A DNA stretch of 64,000 bases from Faecalibacterium hattorii (GCF_003287455.1 NZ_PRLC01000015.1:24254-88253); one strand, 5' to 3'; positions 55,002-63,923 are shown, counted from the stretch's first letter. The notes: generated from the letters alone by a model not told the origin. Numbers and translations: made by a program.

Positions 55002-55826
55002 TTATGCGGGTCTCTTCTGGCTCAAGGTCGCGATCTCATCCAGAGAGAGACCGGAGTACTTTGCAATTTTGTCATGGGGCATTTCATCTGCAAGCATACT
55101 CAATGCAACAGCCACAGCTTTGGCATGTGTTGCTTCACGAGCAGCTTCATTTCGCATTTCTTCCATAGCTCTGCACATATTTGCCACTCCTTTCGTATCC
55201 TCTTTGAAATAGCGTACACGATCGGCCAATGTAGAATAATACATTTCCGTTGCATCGGTGCAGAAAAAATCGTGCATCAACTTCCCCAAAGCGGTCTCGT
55301 CTTTGATTTGCGAATTGACATAGATAATATGAGCTTCATCTTCAAAGATATCCCCGGTCTCGCGCACAACACGGTCGATGTGATAAATAGGAAGACCACG
55401 TTTTAAGATATCACGCTCTGTAATGAAGACAATATAGGTCTCGTTCAAATCGCTGTATGAATCTCCGGAATGGGTCAGATTAGCGTCCAAGAGGCTGCTG
55501 TTGTAACGTGCCCGTTTGGCACCGGCTCCGCGGTCAGAACGCTGAATTTCCACATTGTATGCGCGGTTTGCGGAATCCAGAGCCAGAATGTCCAACCGGA
55601 CGGAACGGCCCTGCAAATTTTTCAGATCGTGCTGACCATGCACTTCTTGTACCGTCAGGTCATCACGGTTCAAAATGATGCGGAGCAGCAGCGCGGCACA
55701 AGATTTGTCTTCAAAAACCTTGCTCATGAAATCATCGTCCATGAGCCGGAAGCCGCGGATCCGTTCAAGGTCTTCCACATGTTTTTGCTCGAATGCTGCA
55801 TCGTGAGAAATATGGGACTCGCTCAT
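55002..55826 (-). CDS. Rpn-family PD-(D/E)XK nuclease / putative transposase, copy 2
   Basis: 274 residues, the same length as copy 1 at 24884-25708 and near-identical in blocks such as FRLMDD-FMSKVFEDK, EVHGQHDL, KRARYNSSLLDANLT and HIIYVNSQIKD. Core residues are in VRLDILALD and YNVEIQRSD. The C-terminal 70 residues have diverged more. GCAGGTGATCCG precedes the ATG as in copy 1. No flanking direct repeat was found for this copy. Confidence 0.86.
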   Translation of the reverse strand: MSESHISHDAAFEQKHVEDLERIRGFRLMDDDFMSKVFEDKSCAALLLRIILNRDDLTVQEVHGQHDLKNLQGRSVRLDILALDSANRAYNVEIQRSDRGAGAKRARYNSSLLDANLTHSGDSYSDLNETYIVFITERDILKRGLPIYHIDRVVRETGDIFEDEAHIIYVNSQIKDETALGKLMHDFFCTDATEMYYSTLADRVRYFKEDTKGVANMCRAMEEMRNEAAREATHAKAVAVALSMLADEMPHDKIAKYSGLSLDEIATLSQKRPA

Positions 55827-55855
55827 CGGATCACCTGCTTTCTCTTGTTGCTTTT

Positions 55856-55884
55856 ATCATAACATACTTTGGACTTTTTGACAA
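55856..55884 (-). promoter_or_regulatory. Promoter of the second Rpn gene
   Basis: On the minus strand TTGTCA, 17 nt, TATGAT. Confidence 0.75.
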
Positions 55885-55969
55885 GAGAACGTTCCTTTGC
55901 ACCTTCCCACTCCGTTCCGAATACGCTATGGGTGAACCAAGTGAACATTTCGGCAAAGGAGTTTTTGTT

Positions 55970-58567
55970 ATGGCAACCGGAATTTTGCGCATTCAGGCAT
56001 TTGCGGCCCGGCAGTCCTCCCCGGTGGAGGGGGTGACGGTGAACATCACGGGGGACGGTTTCACCGCCGTCCGGACGACCGACGCCGAGGGCAATGCCGC
56101 CGATGTGGTCATCACCGCACCGGACTGTGCCCTCTCGCTGGAGGCGGAGAACACCACCCGCTGCCCCTATGCGGTGTGCAGCCTGACCGCGGCCAAAACG
56201 GGCTTCCGGCCCGTCCGCATTCAGGGCGTCCAGATCTTTGCGGGGCAGGTGACGCTGGCCCAGCCGGAGATGATCCCCGAAACCGAGGAGGACCGCGATG
56301 TGCCTAACCCGCCCATCGTCATCCCGCCCCATGCCCTCTTTGCGGGGGATGGCGGCAGCGGCACCGCCCCCACTGCGGGGTGCGTTCCCCGCGTGCTCGA
56401 CCGGGTCATCATCCCGAAGAACATCACCGTCCATCTGGGCAAACCGGCGGCTTCGGCTCGGAACGTGACCGTCTCGTTCCGCAAGTATATCGCCAATGTG
56501 GCGTCCAGCGAAGTTTACCCCACGTGGCCCGAAGCGGCACTCCGGGCCAACATCCACTGCCAGATCTCGCTGGCGCTGAACCGCATCTACACTGAGTGGT
56601 ACCCCAGCAAGGGCTACAACTTCAACATCACCAATTCCACCAGCTACGATCAATATTATGTCCACGGGCGGACGGTGTTCGACGTCATGGTGCGGCTGAC
56701 CGACGACATCTTCAACACCTATCTCCGCAAGACCGGCACCGTGAATCCCTATTACTCCGAATACTGCGATGGCAAGACCGTCACCTGTCCGGGGCTGAAG
56801 CAGTGGGGCACGGTCACGCTGGCCAAACAGGGCCGCACGCCGCTTCAGATCCTGAAATACTACTACGGCAGCAACATCGAGATCGTCCGCACCAACAACA
56901 TCCAGTCCATCCCCCAGAGCTACCCCGGCTCGCCGCTGCGGCAGGGCGACTCCGGCACGGCGGTGTACACCTTGCAGCGCCAGCTCAACCGCATCACCAA
57001 GGATTACCCCTTCCTCGGCAAGCTGACCGTGGACGGCAGATTCGGCCCCCGCATGACTGCCACGGTCAAGGCGTTCCAGAAGCAGTTCGACCTCACCGCC
57101 GACGGCGTGGTGGGGCGGCAGACGTGGTATAAGATCAGCTATATCTACGTGTCGGTCAAGGACTTGGCCGAGCTGACCAGTGAGGGCGAGACCTCCAGCG
57201 GCACCCTGTCGGACGGCACATGGGGCGGAACCACCCTGCGCACCGGCTCCACGGGCAGCGCTGTGGAGCAATTGCAGTTCTGGATGAACACGCTGGCCCA
57301 GTACGAGTCCAGCATTCCGCCCATTACGGTGGACGGCAGCTACGGCACGGCCACAGCCAACGCGGTGCGGGCCTTCCAGCGGCGGTATGGCCTGACCGTG
57401 GACGGCGTGGTGGGGCGCGAGACATGGACGGCGGTGTACAACGAGTTTCGGAGTATCCAGTCCGACAACGGCACCCCCAACGCCTACCCCGGCACGGCTC
57501 TGCGGCAGGGGGCCAGTGGGCAGAATGTCCGGCTCATTCAGTTCTGGCTCAAGATCGCCCGGAGCGTCTATTCCCGCCTGAACGACGTCACGGTGGACGG
57601 CCGGTTCGGCGCGGCCACGGCTGCGGCCGTCCGCCGGTTCCAGACCTATTTCGGCCTGACCAGCGACGGCGTGGTGGGCCGGACCACATGGAATAAGCTG
57701 TACGAGGTCTACAACGACATCGCCAACAAGCTGCTTTCGGCCAGTCTCCGCCCCGGCGAGTATCCGGGCATTTTGCGGCGGGGCAGCAGCGGCACGGCGG
57801 TGCGGGAGCTGCAATTCTACCTCTACCTCCTGAGCGCCTATGGAACCGGCATCCCTGCCGTGAGCATCGACGGCAGTTTCGGCGCGGCCACCGAGAACGC
57901 GGTGCGGGCCTACCAGCGGTTCGCGGGGCTGACAGTGGACGGCATCGTGGGGCGCACGACGTGGGATTCCCTCTACGGCAAAGCCTCGGCCCTGCGCAGC
58001 AGCGGCCCCGTGGTCACTCTGAAGCGTCTGCCCTACCCCGGCAAACCCCTGACCGTGGGCAGCGAGGGCAGCGCGGTGTTCTATTATAACATCCTGCTTC
58101 AGCGCATCGCTTACTACTTCGACCGTGTGGAGCGGCCGCCCCTGTCCGACCGGTACACCGACGAGACGGCGGCTTCCACCCGCAGCGCACAGGCCCTGCT
58201 GGATCTGCCGGAGACCGGCATCGCCGACGCCGAGACGTGGACGGCGGTGGAAGCGCTGAGCTTGCAGCTGGCCGCCAAGACCCCCAACCCCGACCGGGAC
58301 GCGGAACAGGGGCTGGCCTACCCCGGCCGCGCCGTCACTGAAGGGAGCATCGGCCCGGATGTGATGCAGGTGGAACAGTGGCTCAACGGGCGGGCGAATC
58401 TCTACTGCGGCGAGGATTTCGTCACCGAAAATTCGTCCTTCGGCCCGGCGGAGACCGTCGCCGTCAAAGCGGCACAGGCGCGGGCCGGATTGGAGCAGAC
58501 CGGGATCGTCAACCGCGAAACATGGGCGGCGCTGCGGGCCCAGAGCTGCGAATGTGAGGAGGAGTGA
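55970..58567 (+). CDS. SpoIID-like protein with multiple peptidoglycan-binding repeats
   Basis: 865 residues. Residues 1-about 100 look like a carboxypeptidase-regulatory beta sandwich (VEGVTVNITGDGFTAVRTTD). A SpoIID/LytB-type domain follows (about 165-305), with ANVASSEVYPTWPEAALRAN including a likely catalytic E181. Then come four clear peptidoglycan-binding repeats (LRxGxxGxxV..LQ....VDGxFGxxTxxAVxxFQ...GLTxDGVVGRxTW) and two degenerate ones. SpoIID is a lytic transglycosylase of sporulating cells. No signal peptide is visible. AAAGGAG precedes ATG 55970; upstream in-frame starts lie in the Rpn promoter region. Confidence 0.82.
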   Translation: MATGILRIQAFAARQSSPVEGVTVNITGDGFTAVRTTDAEGNAADVVITAPDCALSLEAENTTRCPYAVCSLTAAKTGFRPVRIQGVQIFAGQVTLAQPEMIPETEEDRDVPNPPIVIPPHALFAGDGGSGTAPTAGCVPRVLDRVIIPKNITVHLGKPAASARNVTVSFRKYIANVASSEVYPTWPEAALRANIHCQISLALNRIYTEWYPSKGYNFNITNSTSYDQYYVHGRTVFDVMVRLTDDIFNTYLRKTGTVNPYYSEYCDGKTVTCPGLKQWGTVTLAKQGRTPLQILKYYYGSNIEIVRTNNIQSIPQSYPGSPLRQGDSGTAVYTLQRQLNRITKDYPFLGKLTVDGRFGPRMTATVKAFQKQFDLTADGVVGRQTWYKISYIYVSVKDLAELTSEGETSSGTLSDGTWGGTTLRTGSTGSAVEQLQFWMNTLAQYESSIPPITVDGSYGTATANAVRAFQRRYGLTVDGVVGRETWTAVYNEFRSIQSDNGTPNAYPGTALRQGASGQNVRLIQFWLKIARSVYSRLNDVTVDGRFGAATAAAVRRFQTYFGLTSDGVVGRTTWNKLYEVYNDIANKLLSASLRPGEYPGILRRGSSGTAVRELQFYLYLLSAYGTGIPAVSIDGSFGAATENAVRAYQRFAGLTVDGIVGRTTWDSLYGKASALRSSGPVVTLKRLPYPGKPLTVGSEGSAVFYYNILLQRIAYYFDRVERPPLSDRYTDETAASTRSAQALLDLPETGIADAETWTAVEALSLQLAAKTPNPDRDAEQGLAYPGRAVTEGSIGPDVMQVEQWLNGRANLYCGEDFVTENSSFGPAETVAVKAAQARAGLEQTGIVNRETWAALRAQSCECEEE

Positions 58568-58569
58568 GG

Positions 58570-59262
58570 ATGGCACGGTTGCTTATTTACGACGCCTACG
58601 AGAATAAGGTCTACACCTACAACAGCCTCAACGAGAACGACCCCATGCCCTACAGCACCAACCGGACCCTGACCCTGCGGGAGTTCCGGGGCAGATCCAA
58701 CAGCCCGGTGCTCTGGACGACCATCGCGGCGATGGAAGCGTGGAACCTGACCCGCCGCAAATACGGCAGCGGCATCCCGGTGGGGTATGCGTTCCGCCGC
58801 ATCTGGGAGGGCGGCCACGGCACCCGCAGCCAGCACTACGCGGGCGTGGCCTTTGATGTGGGCCAGAGCCTGAGCCAGACCCGGCGCACGGCCATCTACA
58901 ACGCCGCCCGCTCCACCGGGGCGTGGGGCTATGTGGAGCCGCTGAGCCAGACCCCCACATGGGTCCACTTTGACCGCCGCTACGGCACCCCCGCGTGCAG
59001 AGGCACCACCGCCGGGTATCCCACCCTGCGGCGGGGCAGCCGGGGCTGTTACGTCATGGTCTTGCAGGATGCCCTCTCGACGCTGGGCTACCAGACCGGC
59101 ACCCGCATCGATGGGCTTTTCGGCAGCAAGACCGAGGAAGCGCTCCGGGGCTACCAGCGCCGCACCAGCCTTTCTGTGGACGGCGTCTGCGGCTGCAACA
59201 CATGGAAAAAAATCACCACCGCCGTCATCGGCGTCGGGCGGACCAAGACGACCATTGATTAA
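58570..59262 (+). CDS. M15-type peptidase domain with peptidoglycan-binding domain
   Basis: 230 residues. The N-terminal domain has RSQHYAGVAFDVGQ and later WVHFDRR, the zinc-binding H...D and H pattern of M15/YcbK-type D,D-peptidases. One peptidoglycan-binding domain is at the C-terminus (LRRGSRGCYVMVLQDAL...DGLFGSKTEEALRGYQ). No signal peptide. GAGGAGGAGTGAGG precedes the ATG, 2 nt after the upstream stop, so it is co-translated with the SpoIID-like protein. Confidence 0.82.
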   Translation: MARLLIYDAYENKVYTYNSLNENDPMPYSTNRTLTLREFRGRSNSPVLWTTIAAMEAWNLTRRKYGSGIPVGYAFRRIWEGGHGTRSQHYAGVAFDVGQSLSQTRRTAIYNAARSTGAWGYVEPLSQTPTWVHFDRRYGTPACRGTTAGYPTLRRGSRGCYVMVLQDALSTLGYQTGTRIDGLFGSKTEEALRGYQRRTSLSVDGVCGCNTWKKITTAVIGVGRTKTTID

Positions 59263-59269
59263 AACGAAA

Positions 59270-59301
59270 CGAGGGCGGGAGCTTGTCGGCTCCCGCCCTC
59301 G
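59270..59301 (-). terminator. Terminator of the DacF-like gene
   Basis: CGAGGGCGGGAGC pairs over 13 bp around 6 nt. On the minus strand GTTTCGTTTT follows, and it also lies after the convergent M15 gene. Confidence 0.75.
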
Positions 59302-59307
59302 CGGCGA

Positions 59308-60648
59308 TTATCTGCGATGGATCTTCTTATTCGGCTTCCGGCCGTGCCATGTGTTCAGCAGCCACCACAGGCCGTAGACGGCGAGGGTGAGGAGGCTGAG
59401 GACGATCAGGACTTTCAGGTAGAGGCTGCGGAAGAATTCCTGCACCTTCGAGACGGTCAGGAGCAGAGTGTTCTGGTGGACGTCCTGCCCGGCGATGAGG
59501 TTGACCACGCCGATGGTCTCCCCGGCCAACTTCAGCTCCACCGTGCCGATGACGTCGCCCTGATGGATGGGGGCAGAAGCATAGTCGGGCAGGTGGAAGT
59601 ATTTCTGGGTCACGGTGCCGTCGCCCGAAGAGGGCAGCAGGGTCATCATGTTGTCGTCGGGGTAAAGCTGCAGGGTGTCGGTGTCGGAGGAATACTTCAC
59701 CGGGATCTCTGCCAGCGCCTGATCGGTGTCCAGCGCGGCTTGGATGGAAAAGCTGTCGAACACCCAGTCCATGAGCTTGGTCGTCTCGCACAGCGCCGGG
59801 CGGCGGTTCGCGTAGCCGTAGTCGTCGCAGGTGTCGGGGCTCTGCATGATGCAGAAGATATAGGTCGCGCCGTTTTTGTTGGCCCACGAAACGTAGCTCT
59901 GGTTTCCGCTGTCGTTCTTATAGGCCATCACGTCGCACATGCCGCCCTGCATCGCGCTGCGGTAGAATTTTCCGCCGCTGATCTTGTTCAGCGCAACGTT
60001 CTGGCTCAGCAGCACAAAGCTCTTGGCGTGCTTTTCCTTGGCCGGCATCGTGAAGGTCGGGGCGCTGGAAATTTCTTTGAACGCATCAAAGCTCATCAGG
60101 TAGCGCAGGATCAGGTACATATCCACGGCGGTGGTGGTATTGCCGCGGTCAAGGCCGCAGGCATCCGTCCATGTGCTGCCGGTGGTGCCGATGCGCTGGG
60201 ACAGGGTGTTCATCTGGCTGACCCACCCGGCAAGGTCTCCGCCCGAAAGCTCGTAGGCAAGGCCCATGGCAGCCTCGTTGGCGTTCCGGGTCACCATGGC
60301 GTAGACGGCCTCCCGGTAGGTGAAGGTCTCGCCGGAGCGCATATCGGCGTTGTCCGTGTTGTGGACGTAATCCGAGATGGCGAAGGGCATCGTAAAAGTG
60401 TTGTCGAGCTGGTCGGCGTAGTTGGTCATCACCAGCGCGATGGTCATATATTTGGTCAGGCCCCCGGCCCAGACCTGTTTCTGACTGTCCTTGTCGTAGA
60501 CGATGATGTTGGTGTCGGTGTTCACGATATAGGCGCTCTGGGCCTTGACCTCGTACACGGGGCTGGGGTCGAACATGGCGCTTGCCGACACAGCCAAAAA
60601 GCTGAACAGCACAGCCAAGGATAAAAAGAGGGCAGCGATACGTTTCAT
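59308..60648 (-). CDS. DacF-like D-alanyl-D-alanine carboxypeptidase homologue lacking catalytic motifs
   Basis: 446 residues: signal peptide (cleavage near ASA-M, residue 24), S11 penicillin-binding domain (about 30-270), a C-terminal beta domain and a final membrane helix (about 412-435), followed by a basic tail. The fold is recognisable, but SxxK reads G63-L-T-K66, SxN reads N-A-N (122-124), and KTG is replaced near AMQGG (232-236). The serine nucleophile is therefore absent. Probably a non-catalytic cell-wall protein. AAGGAATTG precedes the chosen ATG. Confidence 0.8.
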   Translation of the reverse strand: MKRIAALFLSLAVLFSFLAVSASAMFDPSPVYEVKAQSAYIVNTDTNIIVYDKDSQKQVWAGGLTKYMTIALVMTNYADQLDNTFTMPFAISDYVHNTDNADMRSGETFTYREAVYAMVTRNANEAAMGLAYELSGGDLAGWVSQMNTLSQRIGTTGSTWTDACGLDRGNTTTAVDMYLILRYLMSFDAFKEISSAPTFTMPAKEKHAKSFVLLSQNVALNKISGGKFYRSAMQGGMCDVMAYKNDSGNQSYVSWANKNGATYIFCIMQSPDTCDDYGYANRRPALCETTKLMDWVFDSFSIQAALDTDQALAEIPVKYSSDTDTLQLYPDDNMMTLLPSSGDGTVTQKYFHLPDYASAPIHQGDVIGTVELKLAGETIGVVNLIAGQDVHQNTLLLTVSKVQEFFRSLYLKVLIVLSLLTLAVYGLWWLLNTWHGRKPNKKIHRR

Positions 60649-60743
60649 GTGGACAATTCCTTCAAAAAGCGATAAAATAGAAGAACCGGAGCGCAGGATG
60701 CGACCGGAAATGACAAACAAACGAAGCAAAGCTTCACCTTATA

Positions 60744-60772
60744 ATAATAACAGGTTTGCCCTGCGGAGACAA
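60744..60772 (-). promoter_or_regulatory. Promoter of the DacF-like gene
   Basis: On the minus strand TTGTCT, 17 nt, TATTAT. Confidence 0.7.
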
Positions 60773-60810
60773 GGGTTTTTACGGGTTTCACACAGGGCAG
60801 GAGGGAAACG

Positions 60811-61476
60811 ATGGTATATCTGACGGGAGACACCCACGGCGACATCGAGCGCTTCAAGCACGGCAAGCTCCGCTGGCTGGGCAAGCGGGACGTGGTGATC
60901 GTGCTGGGCGATTTCGGGTTCGTGTGGGACGGCAGCAAAGAGGAGCAGAAAAAGCTGGACTGGCTGCGCAAGCGGCCCTACACCCTGCTGTTTCTGGACG
61001 GCGCGCATGAAAACTACGACCTGCTGGCCCAGTACCCGGAAGAAGAGCTGTTCGGCGGCAAGGTGCAGGCTTTGGGCGGCAATGTCTACCACGTCTGCCG
61101 GGGCAGTGTGCTGACGCTGGAAGAGAAAAAATACCTCTGTTTCGGCGGGGCCGAAAGCCCCGACCGGGAGGAGCGGGAGCCGGGGGTCAACTGGTGGCCG
61201 CAGGAGATGCCCTCGGACGAGGAATACGCCTCCTGCGAACAGAGCCTCGCGGCAAACAACTGGCAGGTAGATTATGTGCTGACCCACGATGCGCCAAGCA
61301 AGTTCCTTGATTTTTCTGCGCTGGCGGCGGGGGAGTCGAACCGGCTGCACCTCTTCCTCGATAAGATCCTGCTGAAAATGCAGTACGAAAAATGGTTCTT
61401 CGGCTGCTACCACAAGGACGCAGCCCTCTCCACCAAGAGCCGCTGCGTCTTCTGCGATGTGATCCCCATGAAATAA
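60811..61476 (+). CDS. Calcineurin-like metallophosphoesterase
   Basis: 221 residues. Metal ligands appear in DTHGD (7-11), GDFGF and THDAPSK, and a final CYHKD block. The usual GNHE is GAHE here, so the Asn ligand is changed to Ala. Substrate unknown. GCAGGAGGGAAACG precedes the ATG. Convergent with recG. Confidence 0.85.
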   Translation: MVYLTGDTHGDIERFKHGKLRWLGKRDVVIVLGDFGFVWDGSKEEQKKLDWLRKRPYTLLFLDGAHENYDLLAQYPEEELFGGKVQALGGNVYHVCRGSVLTLEEKKYLCFGGAESPDREEREPGVNWWPQEMPSDEEYASCEQSLAANNWQVDYVLTHDAPSKFLDFSALAAGESNRLHLFLDKILLKMQYEKWFFGCYHKDAALSTKSRCVFCDVIPMK

Positions 61477-61484
61477 TACGAACC

Positions 61485-61650
61485 AGAAAAGGGCTGTTGT
61501 ACAGAACTCCCTCAGTCACGGCTTCGCCGTGCCAGCTCCCTCTCGGAGGGAGCCTTGGCGTAACGGTGAGCTGTGAAAGCCTCCCTCTCAGAGGGAGGTG
61601 GCATCGCGTGAGCGATGACGGAAGGAGTTGGCAACAGCCCTTTTCTTTTT
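61485..61650. terminator. Bidirectional terminator with REP element C in its loop
   Basis: AGAAAAGGGCTGTTG (61485-61499) pairs perfectly with CAACAGCCCTTTTCT (61632-61646), followed by T. The 132-nt loop is almost wholly the REP-like element. Confidence 0.8.
61505..61629 (+). repeat. REP-like palindromic element C
   Basis: It begins AACTCCCTCAGTCACGGCTT and ends GATGACGGAAGGAGTT, with two internal CTCCCTC/GAGGGAG hairpins. Same family and layout as element B. Confidence 0.88.
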
Positions 61651-61652
61651 TC

Positions 61653-63719
61653 CTAGTTCATCGCGCCCGCCTTTTCAAACATCTGCTCGACCTGCGCGGC
61701 CAGCAGGGCGTGTTCCGGGGCCGTGAGCAGCGGGTCCTCGGCCAGCAGGGCAGCGGCCTCGCTCTGGGCCGCATGGAGGGTGCGGGTGTCGTTCATCAGG
61801 TCGGCGATCTGCAGCGTAGGCAGACCGTGCTGGCGGCTGCCGAAAAAGTCGCCGGGGCCGCGGGTCTCCAAATCGTACTGGGCCACCGCGAAGCCGTCTG
61901 CCGTGGAGCAGAGGAACTTGAGCCGCTTCTGAACATTCTCGCCGGTGTTGTCGCTGACGAGGAAGCACCAGCTTTCTGCCGCGCCGCGTCCGACCCGGCC
62001 CCGCAGCTGGTGCAGGGCGCTCAGGCCGTACCGTTCGGCGTTTTCGATGACCATGACCGTGGCGTTGGGCACATCCACGCCCACCTCGATGACGGTGGTG
62101 GACACCAGCGCGTCCAGCCGCCCGGCCTTGAAATCCTCCATGACGGCGGCCTTTTCCTTTGGCTTGAGTTTACCGTGCATCAGCCCCACCCGGCGCTCCG
62201 GCAAAAGGGCCTTGGCGATGTCCTCGTAGTAGGTCTTTACAGCGTTCAGCCCGCCGTCCGGGGTGTCCTCGATGGCAGGGCAGACGATATACACCTGCCG
62301 CCCGGCGTCGATCTCCCGGTCGAGGAAGCCGTAGAGGTCCTGCCGCTTTTTGCCGGTGATGCACCGGGTCTTCACCGGTTTGCGGCCCGGCGGCAGTTCG
62401 TCCAAGATCGAGATGTCGAGGTCGCCGTAGATCAGCAGCCCCAGCGTGCGGGGGATGGGGGTGGCGCTCATGACCAGCAGATGCGGGTTCTCGGCCTTTT
62501 CGGCCAGCATGCCGCGCTGCCGCACCCCGAAGCGGTGCTGCTCGTCCACCACCGCGAGGCCCAGCCGCGCAAACTCCACCCCCTCGCTCAGGATGGCGTG
62601 GGTGCCCACCACGAGGTCGGCTTCGTCGGCCCGGATGGCCGCCAGCGTCCGGCGGCGGGCTGCGGCCTTCATCCCGCCGGTCAGCAGGGCCACTCGCATG
62701 CCGAAGGGGGCCAGCATCCGGTTCAGGTTCTCGGCGTGCTGGGAGGCAAGGATCTCGGTGGGGGCCAGCAGGGCCGCCTGATAGCCGCTGCGGATGCACG
62801 CCCAGATGGCGGCGGCGGCCACCAGCGTTTTGCCGCTGCCCACGTCGCCTTGGAGCAGCCGGTTCATGGACTGTTCGCCCGCCATGTCGGTCAAGATCTC
62901 GTCCACGGCCCGCCGCTGTGCTCCGGTGGGGGAGAAGGGCAGGGTGTCCCAGAAGGGTTTCGGGTCCAGCCGCTGCATGGGGGCCCCGGTGGCGGCGCTG
63001 CCCCGGTTTTTCATCCGGCCGATGCCGAGCTGCAGCACCAGCAGCTCTTCGTAGATGAGCCGCCGCCGTGCTGCGAAAGCAGCGTCCTCGCTTTCCGGGC
63101 AGTGGATGGCCCGCACCGCATCCGCCTTGGAGAGCAGACGGTATTTTTTTCGCATCTCCTCCGGCAGCGGGTCGGGCAGCAGCTCCGCGTGGGGCAGAAG
63201 CTGCCGGACGCATTTCGCGATGAGGCTGCTGGAAACGCCCTCGGTCTGGGGGTAGACGGCCTCAAAAGGCGCGGCGGCGATCTGCTCGGCCGTGCGCACC
63301 TGCGGGTTCACCATCTGGCGGCGGAGCATCCCACCCGTCACGATGCCCTGAAAATAATATTCCTGCCCCAGTTCCAGCTTCTGTGCGGCGTAGGGGTTAT
63401 TGAACCATGTGATCTCTAGGCTGGACACATCGTCCCCGGCGGTGATCCGCTCCATCCGCCGCCCGCCCGGCAGGATGCGCCCGCCGGGTTTGGCGAACAC
63501 CTCGGCCTTGACGACGCATTCGGTGTCGTTCGGCGCTTCGGCGATGGAATAGGGCTTGGTAAAGTCGATGTAACGGCGCGGATAGTGGCAGAGCAGGTCG
63601 GCCAGCGTGACGATGCCCAGCTTCTCGAACCGCTCGGCGGTCTTAGGCCCGACGCCCTTCAGGTAGCGCACCGGCGTGTCCGGCGTCAGGGTCGTATGAA
63701 GTTCTGGTTTTGCGGGCAT
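61653..63719 (-). CDS. recG: ATP-dependent DNA helicase RecG
   Basis: 688 residues. An N-terminal wedge/OB domain (helix-hairpin-helix RYLKGVGPKTAERFEKLG near residue 20) is followed by the SF2 motor. Motor motifs are GDVGSGKTLVA, DEQHRFG, SATPIPRT and the QLRGRVGRG box. It remodels stalled replication forks. AAAGGAGCG precedes ATG 63719; the frame is open upstream into the tRNA region but the promoter sits at 63750-63778. Confidence 0.95.
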   Translation of the reverse strand: MPAKPELHTTLTPDTPVRYLKGVGPKTAERFEKLGIVTLADLLCHYPRRYIDFTKPYSIAEAPNDTECVVKAEVFAKPGGRILPGGRRMERITAGDDVSSLEITWFNNPYAAQKLELGQEYYFQGIVTGGMLRRQMVNPQVRTAEQIAAAPFEAVYPQTEGVSSSLIAKCVRQLLPHAELLPDPLPEEMRKKYRLLSKADAVRAIHCPESEDAAFAARRRLIYEELLVLQLGIGRMKNRGSAATGAPMQRLDPKPFWDTLPFSPTGAQRRAVDEILTDMAGEQSMNRLLQGDVGSGKTLVAAAAIWACIRSGYQAALLAPTEILASQHAENLNRMLAPFGMRVALLTGGMKAAARRRTLAAIRADEADLVVGTHAILSEGVEFARLGLAVVDEQHRFGVRQRGMLAEKAENPHLLVMSATPIPRTLGLLIYGDLDISILDELPPGRKPVKTRCITGKKRQDLYGFLDREIDAGRQVYIVCPAIEDTPDGGLNAVKTYYEDIAKALLPERRVGLMHGKLKPKEKAAVMEDFKAGRLDALVSTTVIEVGVDVPNATVMVIENAERYGLSALHQLRGRVGRGAAESWCFLVSDNTGENVQKRLKFLCSTADGFAVAQYDLETRGPGDFFGSRQHGLPTLQIADLMNDTRTLHAAQSEAAALLAEDPLLTAPEHALLAAQVEQMFEKAGAMN

Positions 63720-63749
63720 GGCGGGCGCTCCTTTCACAAAGATAGTTCT

Positions 63750-63778
63750 ATTGTAGCATGGGGAAGGGAAGGATGCAA
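63750..63778 (-). promoter_or_regulatory. recG promoter
   Basis: On the minus strand TTGCAT, 17 nt, TACAAT. Confidence 0.8.
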
Positions 63779-63785
63779 TAAAACA

Positions 63786-63820
63786 AAAAATCCCGAACGC
63801 ATTCACGTTCAGGATTCCTT
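63786..63820 (-). terminator. Terminator of the tRNA-Gly/tRNA-Cys transcript
   Basis: On the minus strand AATCCTGAACG pairs with CGTTCGGGATT around 6 nt; TTTTTGTTTT follows. Confidence 0.85.
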
Positions 63821-63895
63821 TGGAGGTGACGACCAGATTTGAACTGGTGGATGAGGGTTTTGCAGACCCTTGCCTTACCACTTGGCCACGTCACC
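63821..63895 (-). tRNA. tRNA-Cys (GCA)
   Basis: 75 nt with acceptor GGTGACG/CGTCACC, anticodon arm AGGGT-CTGCAAA-ACCCT and encoded CCA. Confidence 0.95.
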
Positions 63896-63923
63896 ATATT
63901 GGAGTGAATATTTCCACTCCATT

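Noticed and set aside
56900..57990. Regularly spaced similar DNA blocks as a CRISPR or tandem DNA repeat
   Set aside because: They are the coding sequence of peptidoglycan-binding repeats of about 80 residues; DNA identity is partial and spacing follows protein domains.
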